In this document: piece after piece, positions 37,001-52,600 of the stretch
Layout of the letters: the number at the start of each line of letters is the position of its first letter
How positions within the stretch are numbered: the stretch's first letter is position 1
Origin: Strongylocentrotus droebachiensis
Lineage: Eukaryota; Echinodermata; Echinoidea; Camarodonta; Strongylocentrotidae
DNA: 64,000 nt
Assembly: GCA_035222895.1 (NCBI GenBank)
Contig: JAVYIG010001600.1
Location: forward strand, 124,001 to 188,000
Reading direction: 5' to 3'
Position numbers and translations under genes: made by a program
The notes under the pieces: generated by a model
Seen by the model: the letters and a program-made list of their open reading frames with translations, nothing else
What the model was told of the DNA's origin: nothing
The model's database searches: none

Positions 37001-40000
37001 TCATCTACCATAGAGCCACCATTCATCTACCATAGAGCCACCATTCATCTACCATAGAGCCATCATTCATCTACCATAGAGTCGCCATTCATCCACCACT
37101 CATCTACCATTCATCTACCATAGAGCCACCATTCATCTACCATAGAGCCACCATTCATCTACCATAGAGCCACCATACATATCTACCATAGAGCCACAAT
37201 TCTCCTACCATAGAGCCACCATTCATCTACCATAGAGCCACCATTCATCTACCATAGAGCCACCATTCATCTACCATAGAGCCACCATTCATCTACCATA
37301 GAGCCACCATTCATCTACCATAGAGCCATCATTCATCTACCATAGAGTCGCCATTCATCTTCCATAGAGTCGCCATTCATCTACCATAGAGCCGCCATTC
37401 ATCTACCATAGAGCCACCATTCATCTACCATAGAGCCACCATTCATCTACCATAGAGCCACCATTCATCTACAATAGGGCTACCATAGGGCTACCATTCA
37501 CCTACCATTCATCCACTATTCATCTACCACAGAGCCACCATTTATCTACCATAGAGCCACCATTCATCTACCATAGAGCCACCATTCATCCACCACTCAT
37601 CTACTATTCATCTACCATCGAGCCACCATTCATCTACCCTAGAGCCACCATTCATCTAACATAGAGCCACCATTCATCTACCATAGAGCCACCATTCATC
37701 TACCATAAAGCCACCATTCATCTACCATAGAGTCGCCATTCATCTTCCATAGAGCCGCCATTCATCTACCATAGAGCCACCATTCATCTACCATAGAGCC
37801 ACCATTCATCTACCATAGGGCTACCATAGGGCTACCATTCATCTACCATTCATCCACTATTCATCTACCACAAAGCCACCATTTATCTACCATAGAGCCA
37901 CCATTCATCTATTATAGAGCCACCATTCATCCACCACTCATCTACTATTCATCTACCATCGAGCCACCATTCATCTACCCTAGAGCCACCATTCATCTAA
38001 CATAGAGCCACCATTCATCTACCATAGAGCCACCATTCATCTACCATAAAGCCACCATTCATCTACCATAGAGTCGCCATTCATCTTCCATAGAGCCGCC
38101 ATTCATCTACTATAGAGCCACCATTCATCTACCATAGAGCCACCATTCATCTACCATAGGGCTACCATAGGGCTACCATTCATCTACCATTCATCCACTA
38201 TTCATCTACCACAAAGCCACCATTTATCTACCATAGAGCCACCATTCATCTATTATAGAGCCACCATTCATCCACCACTCATCTACCATTCATCTACCAT
38301 CGAGCCACCATTCATCTTCCCTAGAGCCACCATTCATCTAACATAGAGCCACCATTCATCTACCATAGAGCCACCATTCATCTACCATAAAGCCACCATT
38401 CATCTACCATAGAGCCACCATTCATCTACCATAGAGCCACCATTCATCTACCTTAGGGCTACCATTCATCTACCATTCATCTACCATTCATCCACTATCC
38501 ACCATTCATCTACCATTCATCTACCATTTATCAACTATCCACCATTCATCTACAATAGAGCCACCATTCATCCACCACTCATCTACCATTCATCTACCAT
38601 AGAGCCACCATTCATCTACCATAGAGCCACCATTCATCTACCACTCATCTACCATTCATCTACCATAGAGCCACCATTCATCTACCATAGAGCCACCATT
38701 CATCTACCATAGAGCCATCATTCATCTACCATAGGGCTACCATTCATCTACCATTCATCCACCATTCATCTACTATTCATCTACCATAGAGCCACCATTT
38801 ATCTACCGTAGAGCCACCATTCATCTACCACTCATCTACCATTCATCTACCATAGAGCCACCATTCATCTACCATAGAGCCACCATTCATCTACCATAGA
38901 GCCATCATTCATCTACCATAGGGCTACCATTCATCTACCATTCATCCACCACTCATCTACTATTCATCTACCATAGAGCCACCATTCATCTACCATAGAG
39001 CCACCATTCATCTACCATAGAGCCATCATTCATTTACCATAGGGCTACCATTCATCTACCATTCATCCACCACTCATCTACCATTCATCTACTATAGAGC
39101 CACCATTCATCTACCATAAGGCCACCATTCATCTACCATAGAGCCACCATTCATCCACCATAGAGCCACCATTCATCTACCATAGAGCCACCATTCATCT
39201 ACCATAGAGCCACCATTCATCTACCATAGAGCCACCATTCATCAACCATAGAGCCACCATTCATCTACCATAGGGCTACCATTCATCTACCATTCATCCA
39301 CCACTCATCTACCATTCATCTACCTTAGAGCCACCATTCATCTACCATAGAGCCACCATTCATCTACCATAGAGCCACCATTCATCTACTATAGAGCCAC
39401 CATTCATCTACCATAAGGCTACCATTCATCTACCATTCATCAACCACTCATCTATCATTCATCTACCATAGAGCCACCATTCATCTACCATAGAGCCACC
39501 ATTCATATACCATAGAGCCACCATTCATCTACCATAGAGCCGCCATTCATCTACCATAGAACCACCATTCATCCACCACTCATCTACCATTCATCTACCA
39601 TAGAGCCAACATTCATCTACCATAGAGCCGCCAATCATCTACCATAGAGCCACCATTCATCTACTATAGAGCCACCATTCATCTACCATAAGGCTACCAT
39701 TCATTTACCATTCATCAACCACTCATCTACCATTCATCTACCATAGAGCCACCATTCATCTACCATAGAGCCGCCATTCATCTACCATAGAACCACCATT
39801 CATCCACCACTCATCTACCATTCATCTACCATAGAGCCACCATTCATCTACCATAGAGCCACCAATCATCTACCATAGAGCCACCATTCATCTACTATAG
39901 AGCCACCATTCATCTACCATAGGGCTACCATTCATCTACCATTCATCCACCACTCATCTACTATTCATCTACCATAGAGCCACCATTTATCTACCGTAGA

Positions 40001-41579
40001 GCCACCATTCATCTACCATAGAGCTACCTTTCATCTAACATAGAGCCACCATTCATATCTACCATAGAGCCACCATTCATCTACCATAGAGCCACCATTC
40101 ATCTACCATAGAGCCACCATTCATCTACCATAGAGCCACCATTCATCAACCATAGAGCCACCATTCATCTACCATAGGGCTACCATTCATCTACCATTCA
40201 TCCACCACTCATCTACCATTCGTCTACCTTAGAGCCACCATTCATCTACCATAGAGCCACCATTCATCTACCATAGAGCCACCATTCATCTACCATAAGG
40301 CTACCATTCATCTACCATTCATCAACCACTCATCTACCATTCATCTACCATAGAGCCACCATTCATCTACCATAGAGCCGCCATTCATCTACCATAGAAC
40401 CACCATTCATCCACCACTCATCTACCATTCATCTACCATAGAGCCACCATTCATCTACCATAGAGCCACCAATCATCTACCATAGAGCCACCATTCATCT
40501 ACTATAGAGCCACCATTCATCTACCATGAGGCTACCATTCATCTACCATTCATCAACCACTCATCTACCATTCATCTACCATAGAGCCACCATTCATCTA
40601 CCATAGAGCCACCATTCATCTACCATAGAGCCACCATTCATCTACCATAGAGCCACCATTCATCTACCATAGAGCCGCCATTTATCTACCATAGAGCCAC
40701 CATTCATCCACTACTCATCTACCATTCATCTACTATAGAGCCACCATTCATTTACCATAGAGCCACCATTCATCTACCATTGAGCCACCATTCATTTACC
40801 ATAGAGCCACCATTCATCTACCATAGAGCCACCATTCATCTACCATAGAGCCACCATTCATCTACCATTGGGCTACCATTCATCTACCATTCATCCACCA
40901 CTCATCTACCATTCATCCTACCATAGAGCCACCATTCATCTACCATAGAGCCACCATTCATCTACAATTGGGCTACCATTCATCTACCATTCATCCACCA
41001 CTCATCTACCATTCATCTACCATAGAGGCACCATTCATCTACCATAGAGCCACCATTCATCTAACATAGAGCCACCATGAAGCTACCATTCATCTACCAT
41101 TCATCCACCACTCATCTACCATTCATCTACCATAGAGCCACCATTCATCTACCATAGAGCCACCATTCATCTACCATAGAGCCAACATTCATCTACCATA
41201 GAGCTGCCATTCATCTACCATTCATCCACCACTCATCTACCATAGAGCCACTATTCATCTACCATAAAGCCACCATTCATCTATCATAGGGCCACATTTC
41301 ATCTACCATGAAACTACCATTCATCTACCAAAGAGTCGCCATTCATCTTCCATAGAGTCGCCATTCATCTACCATGGAGCCGCCATTCATCTACCATAGA
41401 GCCACCATTCATCTACCATAGAGCCACCATTCATCTACCATAGAGCCACCATTCATCTACCATAGAGCCATCATTCATCTACCATAGAGTCGCCATTCAT
41501 CCACCACTCATCTACCATTCATCTACCATAGAGCCACCATTCATCTACCATAGAGCCACCATTCATCTACCATAGAGCC

Positions 41580-44500
41580 ACCATACATATCTACCATAGA
41601 GCCACAATTCTCCTACCATAGAGCCACCATTCATCTACCATAGAGCCACCATTCATCTACCATAGAGCCACCATTCATCTACCATAGAGCCACCATTCAT
41701 CTACCATAGAGCCACCATTCATCTACCATAGAGCCATCATTCATCTACCATAGAGTCGCCATTCATCTTCCATAGAGTCGCCATTCATCTACCATAGAGC
41801 CGCCATTCATCTACCATAGAGCCACCATTCATCTACCATAGAGCCACCATTTATCTACCATAGAGCCACCATTCATCTACAATAGGGCTACCATAGGGCT
41901 ACCATTCACCTACCATTCATCCACTATTCATCTACCACAGAGCCACCATTTAATTCCATAGAGCCACCATTCATCTACCATAGAGCCACCATTCATCCAC
42001 CACTCATCTACTATTCATCTACCATCGAGCCACCATTCATCTACCCTAGAGCCACCCTTCATCTAACATAGAGCCACCATTCATCTACCATAGAGCCACC
42101 ATTCATCTACCATAAAGCCACCATTCAACTACCATAGAGCCACCATTCATCTACCATAGAGCCACCATTCATCTACCATAGGGCTACCATTCATCTACCA
42201 TTCATCTACCATTCATCCACTATCCACCATTCATCTACCATTCATCTACCATTTATCAACTATCCACCATTCATCTACCATAGAGCCACCATTCATCCAC
42301 CACTCATCTACCATTCATCTACCATAGTGCCACCATTCATCTACCATAGAGACACCATTCATCTACCACTCATCTACCATTCATCTATTATAGAGCCACC
42401 ATTCATCTACCATAGAGCCATCATTCATCTACCATTCATCCACCACTCATCTACTATTCATCTACCCTAGAGCCACCATTCATCTAACATAGAGCCACCA
42501 TTCATCTACCATAAAGCCACCATTCATCTACCATAGAGCCACCATTCATCTACCATAGAGCCACCATTCATCTACCATAGGGCTACAATTCATCTACCAT
42601 TCATCTACCATTCATCCACTATCCACCATTCATCTACCATTCATCTACCATTCATCCACTATCCACCATTCATCTACCATAGAGCCACCATTCATCCACC
42701 ACTCATCTACCATTCATCTACCATAGAGCCACCATTCATCTACCATAGAGCCACCATTCATCTACCATAGAGCCACCATTCATCTACCATAGAGCCACCA
42801 TTCATCTACCATAAGGCTACCATTCATCTACCATTCATCCACCACTCATCTACCATTCATCTACCATAGAGCCACCATTCATCTACCATAGAGCCACCAT
42901 TCATCTACCACTCATCTACCATTCATCTACCATAGAGCCACAATTCATCTACCATAGAGCCACCATTCATCTACCATAGAGCCATCATTCATCTACCATA
43001 GGGCTACCATTCATCTACCATTCATCCACCACTCAACTACTATTCATCTACCCTAGAGCCACCATTCATCTAACATAGAGCCACCATTCATCTACCATAG
43101 AGCCACCATTCATCTACCATAAAGCCACCATTCATCTACCATAGAGCCACCATTCATCTACCATAGAGCCACCATTCATCTACCATAGGGCTACCATTCA
43201 TCTACCATTCATCTACCATTCATCCACTATCCACCATTCATCTACCATTCATCTACCATTCATCCACTATCCACCATTCATCTACCATAGAGCCACCATT
43301 CATCCACCACTCATCTACCATTCATCTACCATAGAGCCACCATTCATCTACCATAGTGCTACCATTCATCTACCTTAGAGCCACCATTCATCTACCATAG
43401 AGCCATCATTCATCTACCATAGGGCTACCATTCATCTACCATTCATCCACCACTCATCTACCATTCATCTACCATAGAGCCACCATTCATCTACCGTAGA
43501 GCCACCATTCATCTACCATAGAGCTACCTTTCATCTAACATAGACCCACCATTCATATCTACCATAGAGCCACCATTCTCCTACCATAGAGCCACCATTC
43601 ATCTACCATAGAGCCACCATTCATCTACCATAGAGCCACCATTCATCTACCATAGAGCCACCATTCATCTACCATAGAGCCACCATTCATCTACCATAGA
43701 GCCACCATTCATCTACCATAGAGCCACCATTCATCTACCATAGAGCCATCATTCATCTACCATAGAGTCGCCATTCATCTTCCATAGAGTCGCCATTCAT
43801 CTACCATAGAGCCGCCATTCATCTACCATAGAGCCACCATTCATCTACCATAGAGCCACCATTCATCTACCATAGAGCCACCATTCATCTACAATAGGGC
43901 TACCATAGGGCTACCATTCACCTACCATTCATCCACTATTCATCTACCACAGAGCCACCATTTATCTACCATAGAGCCACCATTCATCTACCATAGAGCC
44001 ACCATTCATCCACCACTCATCTACTATTCATCTACCATCGAGCCACCATTCATCTACCCTAGAGCCACCATTCATCTAACATAGAGCCACCATTCATCTA
44101 CCATAGAGCCACCATTCATCTACCATAAAGCCACCATTCATCTACCATAGAGTCGCCATTCATCTTCCATAGAGCCGCCATTCATCTACCATAGAGCCAC
44201 CATTCATCTACCATAGAGCCACCATTCATCTACCATAGGGCTACCATAGGGCTACCATTCATCTACCATTCATCCACTATTCATCTACCACAAAGCCACC
44301 ATTTATCTACCATAGAGCCACCATTCATCTATTATAGAGCCACCATTCATCCACCACTCATCTACCATTCATCTACCATCGAGCCACCATTCATCTTCCC
44401 TAGAGCCACCATTCATCTAACATAGAGCCACCATTCATCTACCATAGAGCCACCATTCATCTACCATAAAGCCACCATTCATCTACCATAGAGCCACCAT

Positions 44501-47500
44501 TCATCTACCATAGAGCCACCATTCATCTACCTTAGGGCTACCATTCATCTACCATTCATCTACCATTCATCCACTATCCACCATTCATCTACCATTCATC
44601 TACCATTTATCAACTATCCACCATTCATCTACCATAGAGCCACCATTCATCCACCATAGAGCCACCATTCATCTACCATAGAGCCACCATTCATCTACCA
44701 TAGAGCCACCATTTATCTACCATAGAGCCACCTTTCATCTACCAAAGCGCTACCATTCATCTACCATAGAGCCACCATTCATCTACCATAGAGCCACCAT
44801 TCATCTACCATAGAGCCACCATTCATTTACCATAGAGCCACCATTCATCTACCATAGAGCCACCATTCATCTACCATTGGGCTACCATTCATCTACCATT
44901 CATCCACCACTCATCTACCATTCATCCTACCATAGAGCCACCATTCATCTACCATAGAGCCACCATTCATCTACCATTGGGCTACCATTCATCTACCATT
45001 CATCCACCACTCATCTACCATTCATCTACCATAGAGGCACCATTCATCTACCATAGAGCCACCATTCATCTAACATAGAGCCACCATGAAGCTACCATTC
45101 ATCTACCATTCATCCACCACTCATCTACCATTCATCTACCATAGAGCCACCATTCATCTACCATAGAGCCACCATTCATCTACCATAGAGCCACCATTCA
45201 TCTACCATAGAGCCAACATTCATCTACCATAGAGCTGCCATTCATCTACCATTCATCCACCACTCATCTACCATAGAGCCACTATTCATCTACCATAAAG
45301 CCACCATTCATCTATCATAGGGCCAAATTTCATCTACCATGAAACTTCCATTCATCTACCATAGAGTCGCCATTCATCTTCCATAGAGTCGCCATTCATC
45401 TACCATAGAGCCGCCATTCATCTACCATAGAGCCACCATTCATCTACCATAGAGCCACCATTCATCTACCATAGAGCCACCATTCATCTACCATAGAGCC
45501 ATCATTCATCTACCATAGAGTCGCCATTCATCCACCACTCATCTACCATTCATCTACCATAGAGCCACCATTCATCTACCATAGAGCCACCATTCATCTA
45601 CCATAGAGCCACCATACATATCTACCATAGAGCCACAATTCTCCTACCATAGAGCCACCATTCATCTACCATAGAGCCACCATTCATCTACCATAGAGCC
45701 ACCATTCATCTACCATAGAGCCACCATTCATCTACCATAGAGCCACCATTCATCTACCATAGAGCCATCATTCATCTACCATAGAGTCGCCATTCATCTT
45801 CCATAGAGTCGCCATTCATCTACCATAGAGCCGCCATTCATCTACCATAGAGCCACCATTCATCTACCATAGAGCCACCATTTATCTACCATAGAGCCAC
45901 CATTCATCTACAATAGGGCTACCATAGGGCTACCATTCACCTACCATTCATCCACTATTCATCTACCACAGAGCCACCATTTAATTCCATAGAGCCACCA
46001 TTCATCTACCATAGAGCCACCATTCATCCACCACTCATCTACTATTCATCTACCATCGAGCCACCATTCATCTACCCTAGAGCCACCATTCATCTAACAT
46101 AGAGCCACCATTCATCTACCATAGAGCCACCATTCATCTACCATAAAGCCACCATTCAACTACCATAGAGCCACCATTCATCTACCATAGAGCCACCATT
46201 CATCTACCATAGGGCTACCATTCATCTACCATTCATCTACCATTCATCCACTATCCACCATTCATCTACCATTCATCTACCATTCATCCACTATCCACCA
46301 TTCATCTACCATAGAGCCACCATTCATCCACCACTCATCTACCATTCATCTACCATAGTGCCACCATTCATCTACCATAGAGACACCATTCATCTACCAC
46401 TCATCTACCATTCATCTATTATAGAGCCACCATTCATCTACCATAGAGCCACCATTCATCTACCATAGAGCCATCATTCATCTACCATTCATCCACCACT
46501 CATCTACTATTCATCTACCCTAGAGCCACCATTCATCTAACATAGAGCCACCATTCATCTACCATAAAGCCACCATTCATCTACCATAGAGCCACCATTC
46601 ATCTACCATAGAGCCACCATTCATCTACCATAGGGCTACAATTCATCTACCATTCATCTACCATTCATCCACTATCCACCATTCATCTACCATTCATCTA
46701 CCATTCATCCACTATCCACCATTCATCTACCATAGAGCCACCATTCATCCACCACTCATCTACCATTCATCTACCATAGAGCCACCATTCATCTACCATA
46801 GAGCCACCATTCATCTACCATAGAGCCACCATTCATCTACCATAGAGCCACCATTCATCTACCATAAGGCTACCATTCATCTACCATTCATCCACCACTC
46901 ATCTACCATTCATCTACCATAGAGCCACCATTCATCTACCATAGAGCCACCATTCATCTACCACTCATCTACCATTCATCTACCATAGAGCCACCATTCA
47001 TCTACCATAGAGCCACCATTCATCTACCATAGAGCCATCATTCATCTACCATAGGGCTACCATTCATCTACCATTCATCCACCACTCAACTACTATTCAT
47101 CTACCCTAGAGCCACCATTCATCTAACATAGAGCCACCATTCATCTACCATAGAGCCACCATTCATCTACCATAAAGCCACCATTCATCTACCATAGAGC
47201 CACCATTCATCTACCATAGAGCCACCATTCATCTACCATAGGGCTACCATTCATCTACCATTCATCTACCATTCATCCACTATCCACCATTCATCTACCA
47301 TTCATCTACCATTCATCCACTATCCACCATTCATCTACCATAGAGCCACCATTCATCCACCACTCATCTACCATTCATCTACCATAGAGCCACCATTCAT
47401 CTACCATAGTGCTACCATTCATCTACCTTAGAGCCACCATTCATCTACCATAGAGCCATCATTCATCTACCATAGGGCTACCATTCATCTACCATTCATC

Positions 47501-49617
47501 CACCACTCATCTACCATTCATCTACCATAGAGCCACCATTCATCTACCGTAGAGCCACCATTCATCTACCATAGAGCTACCTTTCATCTAACATAGACCC
47601 ACCATTCATATCTACCATAGAGCCACCATTCTCCTACTATAGAGCCACCATTCATCTACCATAGAGCCACCATTCATCTACCATAGAGCCACCATTCATC
47701 TACCATAGAGCCACCATTCATCTACCATAGAGCCACCATTCATCTACCATAGAGCCACCATTCATCTACCATAGAGCCACCATTCATCTACCATAGAGCC
47801 ATCATTCATCTACCATAGAGTCGCCATTCATCTTCCATAGAGTCGCCATTCATCTACCATAGAGCCGCCATTCATCTACCATAGAGCCACCATTCATCTA
47901 CCATAGAGCCACCATTCATCTACCATAGAGCCACCATTCATCTACAATAGGGCTACCATAGGGCTACCATTCACCTACCATTCATCCACTACTCATCTAC
48001 CACAGAGCCACCATTTATCTACCATAGAGCCACCATTCATCTACCATAGAGCCACCATTCATCCACCACTCATCTACTATTCATCTACCATCGAGCCACC
48101 ATTCATCTACCCTAGAGCCACCATTCATCTAACATAGAGCCACCATTCATCTACCATAGAGCCACCATTCATCTACCATAATGCCACCATTCATCTACCA
48201 TAGAGTCGCCATTCATCTACCATAGGGCTACCATTCATCTACCATTCATCCACCACTCATCTACCATTCATCTACCTTAGAGCCACCATTCATCTACCAT
48301 AGAGCCACCATTCATCTACCATAGAGCCACCATTCATCTACTATAGAGCCAACATTCATCTACCATAAGGCTACCATTCATCTACCATTCATCAACCACT
48401 CATCTATCATTCATCTACCATAGAGCCACCATTCATCTACCATAGAGCCACCATTCATATACCATAGAGCCACCATTCATCTACCATAGAGCCGCCATTC
48501 ATCTACCATAGAACCACCATTCATCCACCACTCATCTACCATTCATCTACCATAGAGCCAACATTCATCTACCATAGAGCCGCCAATCATCTACCATAGA
48601 GCCACCATTCATCTACTATAGAGCCACCATTCATCTACCATAAGGCTACCATTCATCTACCATTCATCAACCACTCATCTACCATTCATCTACCATAGAG
48701 CCACCATTCATCTACCATAGAGCCGCCATTCATCTACCATAGAACCACCATTCATCCACCACTCATCTACCATTCATCTACCATTCATCAACCACTCATC
48801 TACCATTCATCTACCATAGAGCCACCATTCATCTACCATAGAGCCGCCAATCATCTACCATAGAGCCACCATTCATCTACTATAGAGCCACCATTCATCT
48901 ACCATAAGGCTACCATTCATTTACCATTCATCAACCACTCATCTACCATTCATCTACCATAGAGCCACCATTCATCTACCATAGAGCCGCCATTCATCTA
49001 CCATAGAACCACCATTCATCCACCACTCATCTACCATTCATCTACCATAGAGCCACCATTCATCTACCATAGAGCCACCAATCATCTACCATAGAGCCAC
49101 CATTCATCTACTATAGAGCCACCATTCATCTACCATAGGGCTACCATTCATCTACCATTCATCCACCACTCATCTACTATTCATCTACCATAGAGCCACC
49201 ATTTATCTACCGTAGAGCCACCATTCATCTACCATAGAGCTACCTTTCATCTAACATAGAGCCACCATTCATATCTACCATAGAGCCACCATTCATCTAC
49301 CATAGAGCCACCATTCATCTACCATAGAGCCACCATTCATCTACCATAGAGCCACCATTCATCAACCATAGAGCCACCATTCATCTACCATAGGGCTACC
49401 ATTCATCTACCATTCATCCACCACTCATCTACCATTCGTCTACCTTAGAGCCACCATTCATCTACCATAGAGCCACCATTCATCTACCATAGAGCCACCA
49501 TTCATCTACCATAAGGCTACCATTCATCTACCATTCATCAACCACTCATCTACCATTCATCTACCATAGAGCCACCATTCATCTACCATAGAGCCACCAT
49601 TCATCTACCATAGAGCC
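41580..49617. repeat. Higher-order repeat tract, period about 4.0 kb (two copies)
   Basis: ACCATACATATCT starts at 41580, 45611 and 49618, giving periods of 4031 and 4007 bp. The indel marker TTAATTCC follows each at exactly 370 bp (41950, 45981, 49988). TAGTGCT starts at 43354, 47407 and 51414 (4053 and 4007). The unit order is preserved between markers, so these are tandem copies of one long unit made by segmental duplication within the array. Confidence 0.8.
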
Positions 49618-52600
49618 ACCATACATATCTACCATAGAGCCACAATTCTCCTACCATAGAGCCACCATTCATCTACCATAGAGCCACCATTCATCTACCA
49701 TAGAGCCACCATTCATCTACCATAGAGCCACCATTCATCTACCATAGAGCCACCATTCATCTACCATAGAGCCATCATTCATCTACCATAGAGTCGCCAT
49801 TCATCTTCCATAGAGTCGCCATTCATCTACCATAGAGCCGCCATTCATCTACCATAGAGCCACCATTCATCTACCATAGAGCCACCATTTATCTACCATA
49901 GAGCCACCATTCATCTACAATAGGGCTACCATAGGGCTACCATTCACCTACCATTCATCCACTATTCATCTACCACAGAGCCACCATTTAATTCCATAGA
50001 GCCACCATTCATCTACCATAGAGCCACCATTCATCCACCACTCATCTACTATTCATCTACCATCGAGCCACCATTCATCTACCCTAGAGCCACCATTCAT
50101 CTAACATAGAGCCACCATTCATCTACCATAGAGCCACCATTCATCTACCATAAAGCCACCATTCAACTACCATAGAGCCACCATTCATCTACCAAAGAGC
50201 CACCATTCATCTACCATAGGGCTACCATTCATCTACCATTCATCTACCATTCATCCACTATCCACCATTCATCTACCATTCATCTACCATTCATCCACTA
50301 TCCACCATTCATCTACCATAGAGCCACCATTCATCCACCACTCATCTACCATTCATCTACCATAGTGCCACCATTCATCTACCATAGAGACACCATTCAT
50401 CTACCACTCATCTACCATTCATCTATTATAGAGCCACCATTCATCTACCATAGAGCCACCATTCATCTACCATAGAGCCATCATTCATCTACCATTCATC
50501 CACCACTCATCTACTATTCATCTACCCTAGAGCCACCATTCATCTAACATAGAGCCACCATTCATCTACCATAAAGCCACCATTCATCTACCATAGAGCC
50601 ACCATTCATCTACCATAGAGCCACCATTCATCTACCATAGGGCTACAATTCATCTACCATTCATCTACCATTCATCCACTATCCACCATTCATCTACCAT
50701 TCATCTACCATTCATCCACTATCCACCATTCATCTACCACAGAGCCACCATTCATCCACCACTCATCTACCATTCATCTACCATAGAGCCACCATTCATC
50801 TACCATAGAGCCACCATTCATCTACCATAGAGCCACCATTCATCTACCATAGAGCCACCATTCATCTACCATAAGGCTACCATTCATCTACCATTCATCC
50901 ACCACTCATCTACCATTCATCTACCATAGAGCCACCATTCATCTACCATAGAGCCACCATTCATCTACCACTCATCTACCATTCATCTACCATAGAGCCA
51001 CAATTCATCTACCATAGAGCCACCATTCATCTACCATAGAGCCATCATTCATCTACCATAGGGCTACCATTCATCTACCATTCATCCACCACTCAACTAC
51101 TATTCATCTACCCTAGAGCCACCATTCATCTAACATAGAGCCACCATTCATCTACCATAGAGCCACCATTCATCTACCATAAAGCCACCATTCATCTACC
51201 ATAGAGCCACCATTCATCTACCATAGAGCCACCATTCATCTACCATAGGGCTACCATTCATCTACCATTCATCTACCATTCATCCACTATCCACCATTCA
51301 TCTACCATTCATCTACCATTCATCCACTATCCACCATTCATCTACCATAGAGCCACCATTCATCCACCACTCATCTACCATTCATCTACCATAGAGCCAC
51401 CATTCATCTACCATAGTGCTACCATTCATCTACCTTAGAGCCACCATTCATCTACCATAGAGCCATCATTCATCTACCATAGGGCTACCATTCATCTACC
51501 ATTCATCCACCACTCATCTACCATTCATCTACCATAGAGCCACCATTCATCTACCGTAGAGCCACCATTCATCTACCATAGAGCTACCTTTCATCTAACA
51601 TAGACCCACCATTCTTATCTACCATAGAGCCACCATTCTCCTACCATAGAGCCACCATTCATCTACCATAGAGCCACCATTCATCTACCATAGAGCCACC
51701 ATTCATCTACCATAGAGCCACCATTCATCTACCATAGAGCCACCATTCATCTACCATAGAGCCACCATTTATCTACCATAGAGCCACCATTCATCTACCA
51801 TAGAGCCATCATTCATCTACCATAGAGTCGCCATTCATCTTCCATAGAGTCGCCATTCATCTACCATAGAGCCGCCATTCATCTACCATAGAGCCACCAT
51901 TCATCTACCATAGAGCCACCATTCATCTACCATAGAGCCACCATTCATCTACAATAGGGCTACCATAGGGCTACCATTCACCTACCATTCATCCACTATT
52001 CATCTACCACAGAGCCACCATTTATCTACCATAGAGCCACCATTCATCTACCATAGAGCCACCATTCATCCACCACTCATCTACTATTCATCTACCATAG
52101 AGCCACCATTCATCTACCATAGAGCCACCATTCATCTACCATAGAGCCACCATTCATCTACCATAGAGCCATCATTCATCTACCATAGAGTCGCCATTCA
52201 TCCACCACTCATCTACCATTCATCTACCATAGAGCCACCATTCATCTACCATAGAGCCACCATTCATCTACCATAGAGCCACCATACATATCTACCATAG
52301 AGCCACAATTCTCCTACCATAGAGCCACCATTCATCTACCATAGAGCCACCATTCATCTACCATAGAGCCACCATTCATCTACCATAGAGCCACCATTCA
52401 TCTACCATAGAGCCACCATTCATCTACCATAGAGCCATCATTCATCTACCATAGAGTCGCCATTCATCTTCCATAGAGTCGCCATTCATCTACCATAGAG
52501 CCGCCATTCATCTACCATAGAGCCACCATTCATCTACCATAGAGCCACCATTTATCTACCATAGAGCCACCATTCATCTACAATAGGGCTACCATAGGGC

